Part shown: piece after piece, positions 43,632 to 52,350 of the stretch | Layout: each line of letters begins with the position of its first letter | How positions within the stretch are numbered: the stretch's first letter is position 1 | Assembly (NCBI GenBank): GCA_963782465.1 | Contig: CAWAJR010000005.1 | Location: forward strand, 744,001 to 808,000 | DNA: 64,000 bases | From: JAODBJ01 sp963782465 | Lineage (GTDB): Bacteria > Actinomycetota > Acidimicrobiia > IMCC26256 > PALSA-610 | Direction: 5' to 3' | Made by a program: the position numbers and the translations under genes | The notes under the pieces: generated by a model | The model's input: the letters and a program-made list of their open reading frames with translations, nothing else | Told to the model about the DNA's origin: nothing | Database searches by the model: none

Positions 43632-43654
43632 CGATATATCGATTCGATATATCG
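43632..43654. promoter_or_regulatory. Double palindromic operator upstream of padR-ino1
   Basis: Two identical 10-bp palindromes, CGATATATCG (43632-43641 and 43645-43654), are separated by 3 bp and end 8 bp before the padR ATG. The A+T-rich sequence stands out in its surroundings. A PadR dimer pair or a full helical turn arrangement fits; it probably autoregulates padR-ino1. Confidence 0.7.
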
Positions 43655-43662
43655 TGACGCAC

Positions 43663-44298
43663 ATGTTGGAACTCGCCGTGCTCGGACTGCTCCGGGAGCG
43701 CCCGCGTCACGGGTACGAGCTGAAGCAGCGGTGCGCGGAGATCGTTGGTCCGCTTTGGGGCGTTTCATTCGGTTCGCTCTACCCGGCGCTCAAGCGCCTC
43801 GAGCGGGCCGGGGCCATCGAGAGCGTCGAGGCCCTCGACGAACCCGACACGGCGCTTGGCACGCCGCTGCCGGCAACCGGTTCGCTGTCGGGTGACCTGG
43901 CCGCGGCCCGGCGCCGCCGGCGCCCCCGGCCGGTGCGGCGCAACCGCAAGGCGTACCGGATCACCGACCATGGGGTCGAAACCCTGCACGCGCTGCTCGT
44001 CTCCGACGAAGACAGCGCCGGCGACGATCGCACCTTCGCACTGAAGCTCGCGTTCTGCCGCTACCTGGAGCCGGCCGAACGGCTCGCGCTTCTCGACGCG
44101 CGCCGGGCGCACCTCACGTCCCGGCTGTCGCGCGCCCGCCGCGGGAAAGCCGCCTCGGGCACCACCGACCGTTACACGCGTTCACTGCTCGATTACCGCC
44201 ATCGCGCAACCGAGCACGAGCTCGCGTGGATCGAGGAACTCATCACCGACGAACGGGCGGCGCAACGCGCCGACCGACCGGAAGGAGCTACCGCATGA
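43663..44298 (+). CDS. PadR-family transcriptional regulator
   Basis: A 211-aa PadR protein. The winged helix (1-100) opens LELAVLGLLRERPRHGYELKQRCAEIVGPLWGVSFGSLYPALKRLERAGAIES, with an Arg-rich insertion at about 85-105, then YRITDHGVETLHALL. The C-terminal helices (120-205) form the dimer domain. ATG 43663 lies just downstream of the double palindrome. Its stop overlaps the ino1 start (ATGA), as in the conserved padR-ino1 pair of mycobacteria, so it likely controls inositol synthesis. Confidence 0.9.
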   Translation: MLELAVLGLLRERPRHGYELKQRCAEIVGPLWGVSFGSLYPALKRLERAGAIESVEALDEPDTALGTPLPATGSLSGDLAAARRRRRPRPVRRNRKAYRITDHGVETLHALLVSDEDSAGDDRTFALKLAFCRYLEPAERLALLDARRAHLTSRLSRARRGKAASGTTDRYTRSLLDYRHRATEHELAWIEELITDERAAQRADRPEGATA

Positions 44299-45413
44299 GC
44301 GAGCGTCTCGAAACGCGAACGTCGTCCGGCCCCACCGCCACCAACCGCCCCAAGGTCCGCGTTGCGCTCGCCGGCATCGGCAACTGTGCGAACAGCCTCG
44401 TACAGGGGGTCGAGTACTACCGCGGCGCCGACCCGTCCGAACGGGTCCCCGGCCTGATGCACGTCGTGCTCGGCGGGTACCACGTCGGCGACGTGGAGTT
44501 CGTCGCCGCCTTCGACGTCGACGCCGAGAAGGTCGGCCTCGACCTCGGCAAGGCCATCCTCGCCGGTCCGAACAACACCGTGAAGTTCGCCGACGTGCCG
44601 TACCTCGGCGTGCAGGTGCAGCGGGGCCCGACCTTCGACGGTCTCGGCAAGTACTACCGCGAGGTCGTCGAGGAGTCGCCGGCCGAACCCGTCGACGTCG
44701 CCCAGGCGTTACGCGACGCGAAAGCCGACGTGCTGGTGAGCTACCTCCCCGTCGGTTCGGAGCGGGCACAGAAGCACTACGCGCAGGCCTGCCTCGACGC
44801 CGGCGTCGCGTTCGTGAACGCGATCCCGGTGTTCATCGCGAGCAATCCCGAGTGGGCGGCGAAGTTCGAAGCGGCCGGCGTCCCGATCGTCGGTGACGAC
44901 ATCAAGAGCCAGGTCGGTGCGACCATCGTGCACCGGATCCTGTCGCGGCTGTTCGAAGACCGTGGTCTCGCCATCGACCACACGTACCAGCTCAACTTCG
45001 GCGGCAACATGGACTTCAAGAACATGCTCGAGCGCGAGCGCTTGCAGTCGAAGAAGATCAGCAAGACGCAGTCGGTGACGAGCCAGATCGACCAGGGCAT
45101 CTCGACCGAGGACGTGCACATCGGCCCGTCCGACCATGTGCCGTGGCTCCAGGACCGCAAGTGGGCCTACATCCGCTTGGAAGGGCGCAACTTCGGTGAC
45201 GTCCCCCTGAACGTCGAGCTGAAGCTCGAGGTATGGGACTCCCCCAACTCCGCGGGGGTCATCATCGACGCCGTTCGCTGCGCCAAGCTCGCCCTCGATC
45301 GAGGTATCGGCGGCCCGCTGCTCGGCCCGTCGGCCTACTTCATGAAGTCGCCGCCGGTGCAGTACACCGACGACCAGGCCCGGTTGCTGGTGGAGAAATT
45401 CGCGACCGACTGA
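44295..45413 (+). CDS. ino1: Inositol-3-phosphate synthase
   Basis: A 372-aa myo-inositol-1-phosphate synthase of the short bacterial type. It turns glucose 6-phosphate into inositol phosphate with bound NAD+. The NAD motif is GIGNCANSLVQG; GDDIKSQVGATIVHRILSRLF, LNFGGNMDFKNM and KTQSVTSQID carry the active-site residues, and the C-terminal KLEVWDSPNSAGVIIDAVRCAKLA is typical. The product feeds phosphatidylinositol and, in many actinobacteria, mycothiol. It is coupled to padR by a 4-bp overlap, with GAAGGAG upstream, and ends in a strong terminator. Confidence 0.95.
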   Translation: MSERLETRTSSGPTATNRPKVRVALAGIGNCANSLVQGVEYYRGADPSERVPGLMHVVLGGYHVGDVEFVAAFDVDAEKVGLDLGKAILAGPNNTVKFADVPYLGVQVQRGPTFDGLGKYYREVVEESPAEPVDVAQALRDAKADVLVSYLPVGSERAQKHYAQACLDAGVAFVNAIPVFIASNPEWAAKFEAAGVPIVGDDIKSQVGATIVHRILSRLFEDRGLAIDHTYQLNFGGNMDFKNMLERERLQSKKISKTQSVTSQIDQGISTEDVHIGPSDHVPWLQDRKWAYIRLEGRNFGDVPLNVELKLEVWDSPNSAGVIIDAVRCAKLALDRGIGGPLLGPSAYFMKSPPVQYTDDQARLLVEKFATD

Positions 45414-45451
45414 AACGACGGGTAGACCGTCAGGCGAGCGCGTTACCGACC

Positions 45452-45485
45452 GATTGAGGGGCCTGAGATGTCAGGCCCCTCAATC
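45452..45485 (+). terminator. Rho-independent terminator after ino1
   Basis: A perfect 15-bp stem (45452-45466 with 45471-45485), a 4-nt GATG loop and a short CTTTC tail follow the ino1 stop by 39 bp. This is the clearest intrinsic terminator in the window. Confidence 0.85.
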
Positions 45486-45505
45486 CTTTCGAGCGCGGCG
45501 CCACA

Positions 45506-47056
45506 ATGGTGGCCGTGAGACCAACCGTGACGCTGGACCCGCGCCCGAGCGGACCGGCGCCCGGTGACGAGCCTGCCGGCCACGACGCCGACCGACGGGC
45601 ACTGATCATCGTCCTGCTGTTGAGCGCGGCCGTCGCGATCAACGTGGGCATCCAGCTGGGCTCGAAGAGCCTCTGGATCGACGAGACCTACACCTGGTCG
45701 ACCGTCGCCCGTAGCTGGGGCGGGTTCGTCAGTGTCGTCCGGCACTCGGAATCGCAGAACCTGCTCTACGCGCTCCTGCTCTTCGGTTGGAACCGCGTCG
45801 GCGACAGCGAGGCCATGCTGCGGTTCCCGTCCGCGGTCTTCGCAGTGCTGACCGTCCCGTCGATGTACCTCGCCGGCCGCGCACTGTGCAACCGGCGGGT
45901 CGGGATCCTCGCGGCCGTTCTGTTCGCCGTGAACGCGAACTCGGTGCAGTACGGGCAAGAGGCACGGGCCTACATGCTTGCGATGCTGTTCGGGGCGCTC
46001 TCCATCGCGGGCTTCGCGATGATCGTGCGCGCACCGTCACGCCGGGCCACCTTGCTCTGGGTCGTGTCGTCGTCGCTGCTCGTCTACACACACCCGTACG
46101 CGCTCTTCCTCGTGTCGGCGGAGCTGGTGTCGCTGCTCGTCTGCCGTCCCGTCGACGGGATCTGGCGACGCCTGCGCACCGGCACGATCGTGATCGCCGC
46201 GATCGCCCTGCCGGCCGTGCTGCTGCTCATCTCGCAGCGCTCGAGCACGCTCAACCCGCAGTTCCCGTCGTTGGTCCTCGCGCTCCGGTACGTGACCGGC
46301 GTGTTCGGCAAATTCGGGCCGTCGTTGATCGTCGCGTGGGCGGTGCTCCTCGCCTACGGCCTGCTGCGCACGGTGCGGGTGTGGCCCGGCGCGTCGCGCA
46401 CTCGCCGCTGGCAGCTCGCGGCCGTGTGGTGCCTTCCGGTCGTCACGCTCGGGCTGGTCTGCGCGAGCGACCTCTATCTCGGCCTGTTCAGCAGCGCGCA
46501 CGTCGTCACCATTCTTCCGACGCTCGTGCTCGCCGGGGCGGTGTCGCTGAACGAGATCCGCTCGACCCGGGTGTTCAGCGCGTCGCTCGCGGTCATCGTC
46601 GTCCTCTCGCTGGCCGGCGTCGTGAAGTGGCACGTCGCCGAACCGAAAGCCGACTGGCGGGACGCGACGGCCTATGTGCTCGCGCATGCGTCACGCGGCG
46701 ACGTGGTCGTGTTCGCCGACGACCAATCGCGCATCCCGTTCGAGTACTACGCGCGCCGCGACCCCCGCGTCGACCAACTGGTGCCGGGCTTCCCGGCCGC
46801 ACCCTGGGGGCACTGGGGCACCGGCGACCAGAAAGGCGTCCTGCCCACCGCCGCCTACCTCGGACAGCTCGACCAACACCCGACGCACATCTGGGTCGTC
46901 GCCGACATCACGCCGCCCGGCGTCCCCGGGTACCCGGAACGCGCCCTTTCGAACCTCTACCACCTCCTCGACCGCACGCTCGTCGCGCACCACCGGGGAG
47001 CAACGATCGTGTTCCCCGCGTACGTCGACGTCTTCCGCTACGACCCGTCCCGCTGA
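45506..47056 (+). CDS. GT39/PMT-like multispanning glycosyltransferase
   Basis: A 516-aa membrane protein with about ten hydrophobic helices and a C-terminal soluble part. WIDETYTWSTVAR carries the D-E pair of GT-C (PMT_2-type) glycosyltransferases in the first external loop, and SVQYGQEARAYML and WRDATAYVLAHASRGDVVVFAD are usual later blocks. It probably moves a mannose or similar sugar from a polyprenyl carrier outside the membrane. ATG 45506 is used; GTG 45515, 7 nt after CACAAT, is a possible leaderless start. It begins just after the ino1 terminator. Confidence 0.82.
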   Translation: MVAVRPTVTLDPRPSGPAPGDEPAGHDADRRALIIVLLLSAAVAINVGIQLGSKSLWIDETYTWSTVARSWGGFVSVVRHSESQNLLYALLLFGWNRVGDSEAMLRFPSAVFAVLTVPSMYLAGRALCNRRVGILAAVLFAVNANSVQYGQEARAYMLAMLFGALSIAGFAMIVRAPSRRATLLWVVSSSLLVYTHPYALFLVSAELVSLLVCRPVDGIWRRLRTGTIVIAAIALPAVLLLISQRSSTLNPQFPSLVLALRYVTGVFGKFGPSLIVAWAVLLAYGLLRTVRVWPGASRTRRWQLAAVWCLPVVTLGLVCASDLYLGLFSSAHVVTILPTLVLAGAVSLNEIRSTRVFSASLAVIVVLSLAGVVKWHVAEPKADWRDATAYVLAHASRGDVVVFADDQSRIPFEYYARRDPRVDQLVPGFPAAPWGHWGTGDQKGVLPTAAYLGQLDQHPTHIWVVADITPPGVPGYPERALSNLYHLLDRTLVAHHRGATIVFPAYVDVFRYDPSR

Positions 47057-47105
47057 CCTTGGTGCAAGAATCACCATCCCAGCGGCAACGAGGGAAGGCC
47101 CGAGC

Positions 47106-47828
47106 GTGAATACGGAATCGTGGGACCGGATCGCGCAGCGACGCCAGGTTGCGTCGACGAGCGGGGTCGTGCAGTACGGCGCCGATCTGCCGGACGAGGC
47201 GGAACTTCGCCTCTGCGGCGACGTCCGCGGCAAGCGAGTGCTCGAACTCGGCTGCGGGGCGGGCGAGAACGCGGTGGCGTTCGCGAAGCAGGGCGCGCAC
47301 ACGATCGCGCTCGACTCGTCGCGCGGTCAGCTGGCGCTCGCGCGCGACCTCGCCGACGCCGAGGAGGTGCGAGTCGAATGGCACGAGAGCGACGCCGCCG
47401 ACCTCGCGTTCCTCCGGGCCGACTCCATCGACCTGGCCTTCAGCGCCGGGCTGGTGTCGGAGTTCGAAGACATCGATCGGCTGTTCCGGCAGGTGCATCG
47501 GGTCCTGCGCCCGGGTTGCGCGTTCGTGTTCGCGTACGAGCACCCGCTCGCCATGTGCATCGGCCGTGAGGAAGGCGCACCGGGCGGCCTCCCGCTCGGC
47601 CGCCAGGAAGTGCGCCGGTCGTACTTCGACCTGGGGCCGCTCGAGCGTTCGCTCGACGACGAGAAGGTCACAGCGTGGCCGCGGACCCTGGCCGACGTGT
47701 TCGCCGCGCTGCACCGCGCCGGCTACCGCGTCGACGCGCTCCTCGAGCCCGAACCGGTCCGATCTGCCGACCCCGGCCCCGCCCTTCCGACGACCGTCAT
47801 CTGGCGCGCCCGGAAAGACGGCGTCTGA
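47106..47828 (+). CDS. SAM-dependent methyltransferase (class I)
   Basis: A 240-aa methyltransferase with motif I VLELGCGAGENAVAFAKQG, IALDSS (motif II acid) and DLAFSAGLVSEFEDIDRLFRQVHRVLRPGCAFVFAYEHPL (motifs III-post III). It should methylate a small molecule or lipid; the substrate is not evident. GTG 47106 has GGGAAGG upstream. It follows the GT39-like gene by 49 bp in the same direction and converges on pcnB. Confidence 0.85.
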   Translation: MNTESWDRIAQRRQVASTSGVVQYGADLPDEAELRLCGDVRGKRVLELGCGAGENAVAFAKQGAHTIALDSSRGQLALARDLADAEEVRVEWHESDAADLAFLRADSIDLAFSAGLVSEFEDIDRLFRQVHRVLRPGCAFVFAYEHPLAMCIGREEGAPGGLPLGRQEVRRSYFDLGPLERSLDDEKVTAWPRTLADVFAALHRAGYRVDALLEPEPVRSADPGPALPTTVIWRARKDGV

Positions 47829-47841
47829 CCGGCTGCCGGGA

Positions 47842-49232
47842 TCAGCGCAGGCCGTTTTCCTTCGCCCACCGCTCGAGCCGTTCGTAGGCGACGGCTTCCG
47901 GCATCGGGCCCTCGTCGAGGCGCAGGTCGAGGAGGTACTGGCGGGCTTGGCCGACGAGCGGCCCGGGTGGGATGCCGAGGAACTCCATGATCTGCTGGCC
48001 GTCGAGCGCCGGCTTGATCTTCTGGAGTTCTTCCTGCGCCGCGAGTTGCTCGATCCGCGCTTCCAGCTCGTCCATCCGCTGGGCCAGCGTCGCCGCCTTC
48101 TTCGCGTTGCGCGTCGTGCAGTCGCAGCGGGTGAGCTCGTTGAGCCGCTCCAGGAGCGGGCCGCGTCGCGGACGTAGCGACGGACCGCACTGTCGGTCCA
48201 ACCCATCCGGTAGGTGTGGAAGCGCAGGTGCAGCATGACCAACGCAGTGACGTCGTCGACGATGTCGTTGGAGTAACGCAGCGCGACCAGGCGTTCCCGT
48301 GCCATGCGCGCGCCGACGACCTCGTGGTGATGGAACGTCACGCCGCCGGGACCGAAACCGCGGGTCTTTGGTTTGCCGACGTCGTGCAACAACGCTGCGA
48401 GCCGCAGCACGAGATCGGGTGACGTCTTCGCGACGACCGCGATCGTGTGCGCGAGCACGTCTTTGTGCCGGTGGATCGGGTCCTGTTCGAGGCGCATCGA
48501 GTTCAGTTCCGGCAGGAACTCGTCGGACAGGCGCGTGCGCGCGATCAGCCACAACCCCGCACTCGGGTCGTCGGCGACGATGAGCTTCGACAGCTCCTCG
48601 CGGACCCGCTCCGCGCTGACGATCTCGAGCCGGTCGCGCATACGCTCGATCGCTTCGACGATACCGGGGTCGGGTTCGAAGCCGAGCGTCGCCACGAAAC
48701 GCGCGGCGCGCAACATGCGCAAGGGGTCGTCCTCGAACGAGACGTCGGGCGACATCGGTGTGCGGAGCCGCCGAGCCGCGAGGTCGGCGATCCCGCCGAA
48801 CGGGTCGACGAGGTCGGGCTCGTCGAGCGCGAGGGCCATCGCGTTCACCGTGAAGTCGCGGCGCGACAGGTCGGTCTCGATGTCGTCGGCGAACTCCACC
48901 TCGGGCTTGCGGCTCTCGGGCCGGTACACCTCGGCGCGGAACGTCGTGATCTCGAAGCGTTCGTCGTCCTTGATGCACCCGACGGTGCCGTACCGCTTGC
49001 CCTGCAGCCACATCGCGTCGGCCCACGGCGCGACGATCGCTTCCACGGCGTCCGGGCGCGCCGCGGTCGTGATGTCGACGTCGGTGAGCGCGCGGTCGAG
49101 AAACGCGTCGCGAACGCTGCCACCGACCATGTAGGTGCGGTACCCGGCCGCGGCGAAGCGCCGGGCAAGCTCCTGGGTGGCGGAGCCGGGAGCGAAGTAG
49201 GGCGCAAGGCGCGGCGGGACCGTCACGGCCAC
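47842..49232 (-). CDS. pcnB: CCA tRNA nucleotidyltransferase, frameshifted in this sequence
   Basis: A class II nucleotidyltransferase that builds the tRNA CCA end. The head has YMVGGSVRDAFLDRALTDVDITT (GGSxRD and DxD) and RRDFTVNAMAL; the HD domain shows RLAALLHDVGKPKTR. The C-terminus (LLERLNELTRCDCTTRNAKKAATLAQRMDELEARI to AKENGLR) lies one frame over. The break at about 48161 is explained by one missing G in GCGGGCCCG; repaired length is about 463 aa, normal for actinobacterial PcnA/PcnB. The gene is normally essential, so an error in the sequence is likely. It starts at GTG 49232. Confidence 0.9.
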
Positions 49233-49262
49233 ATTCTCGCAACTCGGGCCGGCAACACCGGA

Positions 49263-50042
49263 TTAGTTCCCGACAAGACCGTCCCAGCGTTGCACCGCGG
49301 CGGGTAGCCGCCGCCGGAGACGGACGTTCTCGAGGTTGTCACGGACGGCGCGACGCACGTCGGGATCGTGGGAGCCGACCCACCGATCGAATCGGGCCAC
49401 GCCGCCTTCGGGATCGGCGGTGACCGCGACCGCCCACCCGTACGACAGCACTCTCCGGAGCGCGTCGGCGGGCGGGGCGCGCCGGTTCGTCTCGGCGACC
49501 AGGGCGGCCGTCGCCCGGTCGAGAATGTCGAAGATGCGCTCGTTCGCGTGTACCGCCGGCACGACGAACCGTTCTTCGGCGACACCGGCGACCCCCGTGC
49601 TGCACTCGACGGGGTTCCCGGCCGCCCAGGTCTCGGCGATCTCGAGCAGCGGGCGGAGATGGACGTCGCCGACGCGGTGCAACGCGCTCGCGACCGCATC
49701 GCGCACCCGCCCGCGGCGGTCGTTCGCGTACTTGCGGAGCTCTCGCACCATGCCGGCGGGAGCGTGGCGGCGCACGTCGAACGTTTCGCCGAGGACACGG
49801 CCCAATCCGGCGATGCCGCACATCAACACGAACTCGTCGGGCATGTCTTCGTGGCCGGCGTCGAGCTCGCGCCAATGGCGGAACTTCGTCTCGTCGCCCT
49901 CGATGACCGCGGCTTCGAGGAGCTCGAGGTTCACGCGCGGGCCGGGGAGGCGCGAGTTGTGCCGCAGGTAGGTGTCCCACGCACTCGCGTTCGCGCCCGG
50001 GAGCTTGCGCAACGTCACGCACAACTCGTCGACGCGCGTCAC
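49263..50042 (-). CDS. HEAT-repeat-like helical protein of unknown function
   Basis: A 259-aa helical protein that looks like DNA-alkylation-repair/HEAT-type repeats: RELRKYANDRRGRVRDAVASALHRVGDVHLRPLLEIAETWAAG and SHDPDVRRAVRDNLENVRLRRRLPAAVQRW carry the repeated VR.A(V)..L pattern. No catalytic motif is apparent. It starts at GTG 50042 and lies between pcnB and pilT on the same strand. It may bind protein or DNA; I would not go further. Confidence 0.65.
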   Translation of the reverse strand: MTRVDELCVTLRKLPGANASAWDTYLRHNSRLPGPRVNLELLEAAVIEGDETKFRHWRELDAGHEDMPDEFVLMCGIAGLGRVLGETFDVRRHAPAGMVRELRKYANDRRGRVRDAVASALHRVGDVHLRPLLEIAETWAAGNPVECSTGVAGVAEERFVVPAVHANERIFDILDRATAALVAETNRRAPPADALRRVLSYGWAVAVTADPEGGVARFDRWVGSHDPDVRRAVRDNLENVRLRRRLPAAVQRWDGLVGN

Positions 50043-50094
50043 GCGCCGAAACGTAACGCGTCTTCAGTGCTTCACGGGCGCATCGGGGGCGAGC

Positions 50095-51195
50095 TCAGCT
50101 GGGCGCCGCGACCTCATTGGCCTGCGCGATGGTGTGTTGCTCGATCATGAGGCGCAGGTCGTGCGGGCGCGACGACGCCGACAGCGCTTCGCGCAGGTCG
50201 ATGGCGCCGCGCTTGTAGAGCGAGAACAAGCTCTGGTCGAACGTCTGCATGCCGTAGTACTCGCCGTCGGCGATGATTTCTTCGATTTCGTGGGTCTCTT
50301 CCGCGTTCACGATCTTGTCGAAGACACGCCCGGTCGCGACGAGGATCTCGACTGCGGGTACCCGCCCTGCGCCGTCGTGACATTCGACGAGCCGCTGGCT
50401 CACGATGCCGCGCAACGAGCCGGCGAGCGACATGCGCACCTGGCGTTGCTCGAACGGCGGGAAGAAGTCGATGACGCGGTTGATGGTCTCGGTCGCGCTG
50501 ACGGTGTGCAGCGTCGAGAACACGAGGTGCCCGGTCTCGGCCGCCGAGAGCGCGGTCTTCACCGTCTCCACGTCGCGCATTTCACCCACGAGGATGACGT
50601 CGGGGTCTTGGCGCAACACCCGCTTCAGCGTGGACGCGAAGTCCATGGTGTCGGTGCCGATCTCGCGCTGGTTCACGATCGACTGCTTGTCGGCGTGCAG
50701 CACTTCGATCGGGTCTTCGACGGTGACGATGTGCCGCGCCATCGTCTGGTTGATGTGGTCGACCATGCACGCGAGCGTCGTGGTCTTGCCCGACCCGGTC
50801 GGGCCCGTCACGAGGACGAGACCACGCGGGTTCTCGGCGAGGCGACGGACCGCGGGCGGCAACCCGAGTTCTTCGAAGCTGGGGATCGTCTGCTGGACCT
50901 TGCGCAGCACCAGCCCGGCCGAACCCCGCTGGCGCATCACGTTCACGCGGAAACGGCCGAGCCCCGCGACGGAGTAGGCAAAGTCGGCTTCACCGGTCGC
51001 GAGGAACTCCTCCGCCCGTTGCTTGGGCATGATCGCGAACGAGATCCGTTCCGTTTCCGCGGGGCTGACCGCGTCGAAGCCCGTCTTCTCGAGCCGGCCG
51101 TCGATCCGGACGAACGGCGGTGAACCCACTTTGATGTGGACGTCCGACGCGTTGTGCTCGACGGCCTGGCGGAGTAGCTGGTCCAAGTCCAACAC
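50095..51195 (-). CDS. pilT: Type IV pilus retraction-type ATPase PilT
   Basis: A complete 366-aa PilT. The N-terminal domain (LDQLLRQAVEHNASDVHIKVGSPPFVRIDGRLE) leads to Walker A GPTGSGKTTTLACMVDHIN, the Asp box ITVEDPIE-type VTVEDPIEVLH, Walker B ILVGEMRD and the His box AETGHLVFSTLHT. PilT depolymerises type IV pili in known systems. No pilin or assembly genes are in the window. It starts at GTG 51195. The broken relative at 17697 lacks residues aligning with about 129-183 of this protein. Confidence 0.93.
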   Translation of the reverse strand: MLDLDQLLRQAVEHNASDVHIKVGSPPFVRIDGRLEKTGFDAVSPAETERISFAIMPKQRAEEFLATGEADFAYSVAGLGRFRVNVMRQRGSAGLVLRKVQQTIPSFEELGLPPAVRRLAENPRGLVLVTGPTGSGKTTTLACMVDHINQTMARHIVTVEDPIEVLHADKQSIVNQREIGTDTMDFASTLKRVLRQDPDVILVGEMRDVETVKTALSAAETGHLVFSTLHTVSATETINRVIDFFPPFEQRQVRMSLAGSLRGIVSQRLVECHDGAGRVPAVEILVATGRVFDKIVNAEETHEIEEIIADGEYYGMQTFDQSLFSLYKRGAIDLREALSASSRPHDLRLMIEQHTIAQANEVAAPS

Positions 51196-51254
51196 GCGCG
51201 TGTCACCTCCGCAGACATGCCTTCATCGGCACGGAGCGTGGCGAACCTGAGTTC

Positions 51255-52256
51255 TCAGCCGAGATACGCGTGCCAGTGGTCACGCACCGCGTGCACCAGA
51301 GGACGACCGGGGCCGCCGGCAGTGGCCGCTTCGGGTCGCACCGGCTCGCCGAGCAGCGCCGAGGCCGTGGCCGCGACGCCGTTGCGGAGCGCGTCGAGGT
51401 CGTAACCGCCTTCGAGGTAGACGATCCGCTTGGGGGCGTACTCGAGCACCCGCTCGGTCAGGTCGACGTAGTCGCCGGCCGAGAGCGACAACCCGGTGAG
51501 GGGGTCGTCGCGGTGCGCGTCGTACCCCGCCGAGACCAGCACCCAGGTCGGCCCGAACAGGTCGATGACCGGCGCGACGACGGTGTCGAGCGCGTCGAGG
51601 TACAGGTCGCCGGTGGTCCCCGCCGGGAACGGCACGTTCAGCGTCGCCCCGGCGCCCGCACCCGTCCCGTTCTCGTCGAGCCAGCCACTGCCGGGGTACA
51701 GCGGCCACTCGTGGAACGACACGTAGAGCACGTCGGGGTCGGCATAGAAGATGTCCTGGGTGCCGTTCCCGTGGTGCGCGTCCCAGTCGATGATCGCGAC
51801 CCGCTCACCGCGCGCGCGCAGCGCGGCCGCCGTGACGGCCACATTGTTGATCAGGCAGAAACCCATGGCGCCTGCCGCGACCGCGTGATGGCCCGGCGGG
51901 CGGACGGCGAGGAACGCGCTGGTCGCGTCGCCGTTGTCGATCGCGTCGATCGCGGCGAGGCCGGCGCCGGCCGCGTGCGTCGCGGCGTCCCACGACCGAG
52001 CACTCGCGGCCGTATCCCCGTCGATCGAACCGCCGCCCTGCACGCAGAACTGTTCGAGGGCGTCGAGGTACCGCGCGGGATGTACCCGTTCGAGGTCGGC
52101 GCGAGCCGCGGCCACACGAGGCAGCGGTTGCGACTCCTCGCCGACGCCGACGTCGGCCAGCCCGGCCAGCACCGCTTCGAGGCGCGCCGGCCGCTCCGGA
52201 TGACCGCGACCCGGGTCGTGCTCGGCGAAGAGCGGGTCGGCAGCGACCAGTAGCAC
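51255..52256 (-). CDS. Histone-deacetylase-family amidohydrolase (AcuC/Hda1-like)
   Basis: A 333-aa class II HDAC-type deacetylase. RPPGHHA, FCLINNVAVTAAAL, IIDWDAHHGNGTQDIFY and the later VSAGYDAHRDDPL carry the His pair and the zinc ligands (Asp/His of DxH and the second Asp), and YLEGGYDLDAL ends the active site. Bacterial members remove acetyl groups from lysines, polyamines or acetoin-pathway proteins. It starts at GTG 52256 after AAAGG. It is divergent from the DUF6049 gene. Confidence 0.9.
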   Translation of the reverse strand: MLLVAADPLFAEHDPGRGHPERPARLEAVLAGLADVGVGEESQPLPRVAAARADLERVHPARYLDALEQFCVQGGGSIDGDTAASARSWDAATHAAGAGLAAIDAIDNGDATSAFLAVRPPGHHAVAAGAMGFCLINNVAVTAAALRARGERVAIIDWDAHHGNGTQDIFYADPDVLYVSFHEWPLYPGSGWLDENGTGAGAGATLNVPFPAGTTGDLYLDALDTVVAPVIDLFGPTWVLVSAGYDAHRDDPLTGLSLSAGDYVDLTERVLEYAPKRIVYLEGGYDLDALRNGVAATASALLGEPVRPEAATAGGPGRPLVHAVRDHWHAYLG

Positions 52257-52350
52257 GTTCGGCCCTTTCTTCCCGCCCCGTCCGGCACGAGCAGGGTATC
52301 CCTCCCTCGCCCGGCCGAGAATCGCCGGTGCGACCGTTTACCCTTGACGA

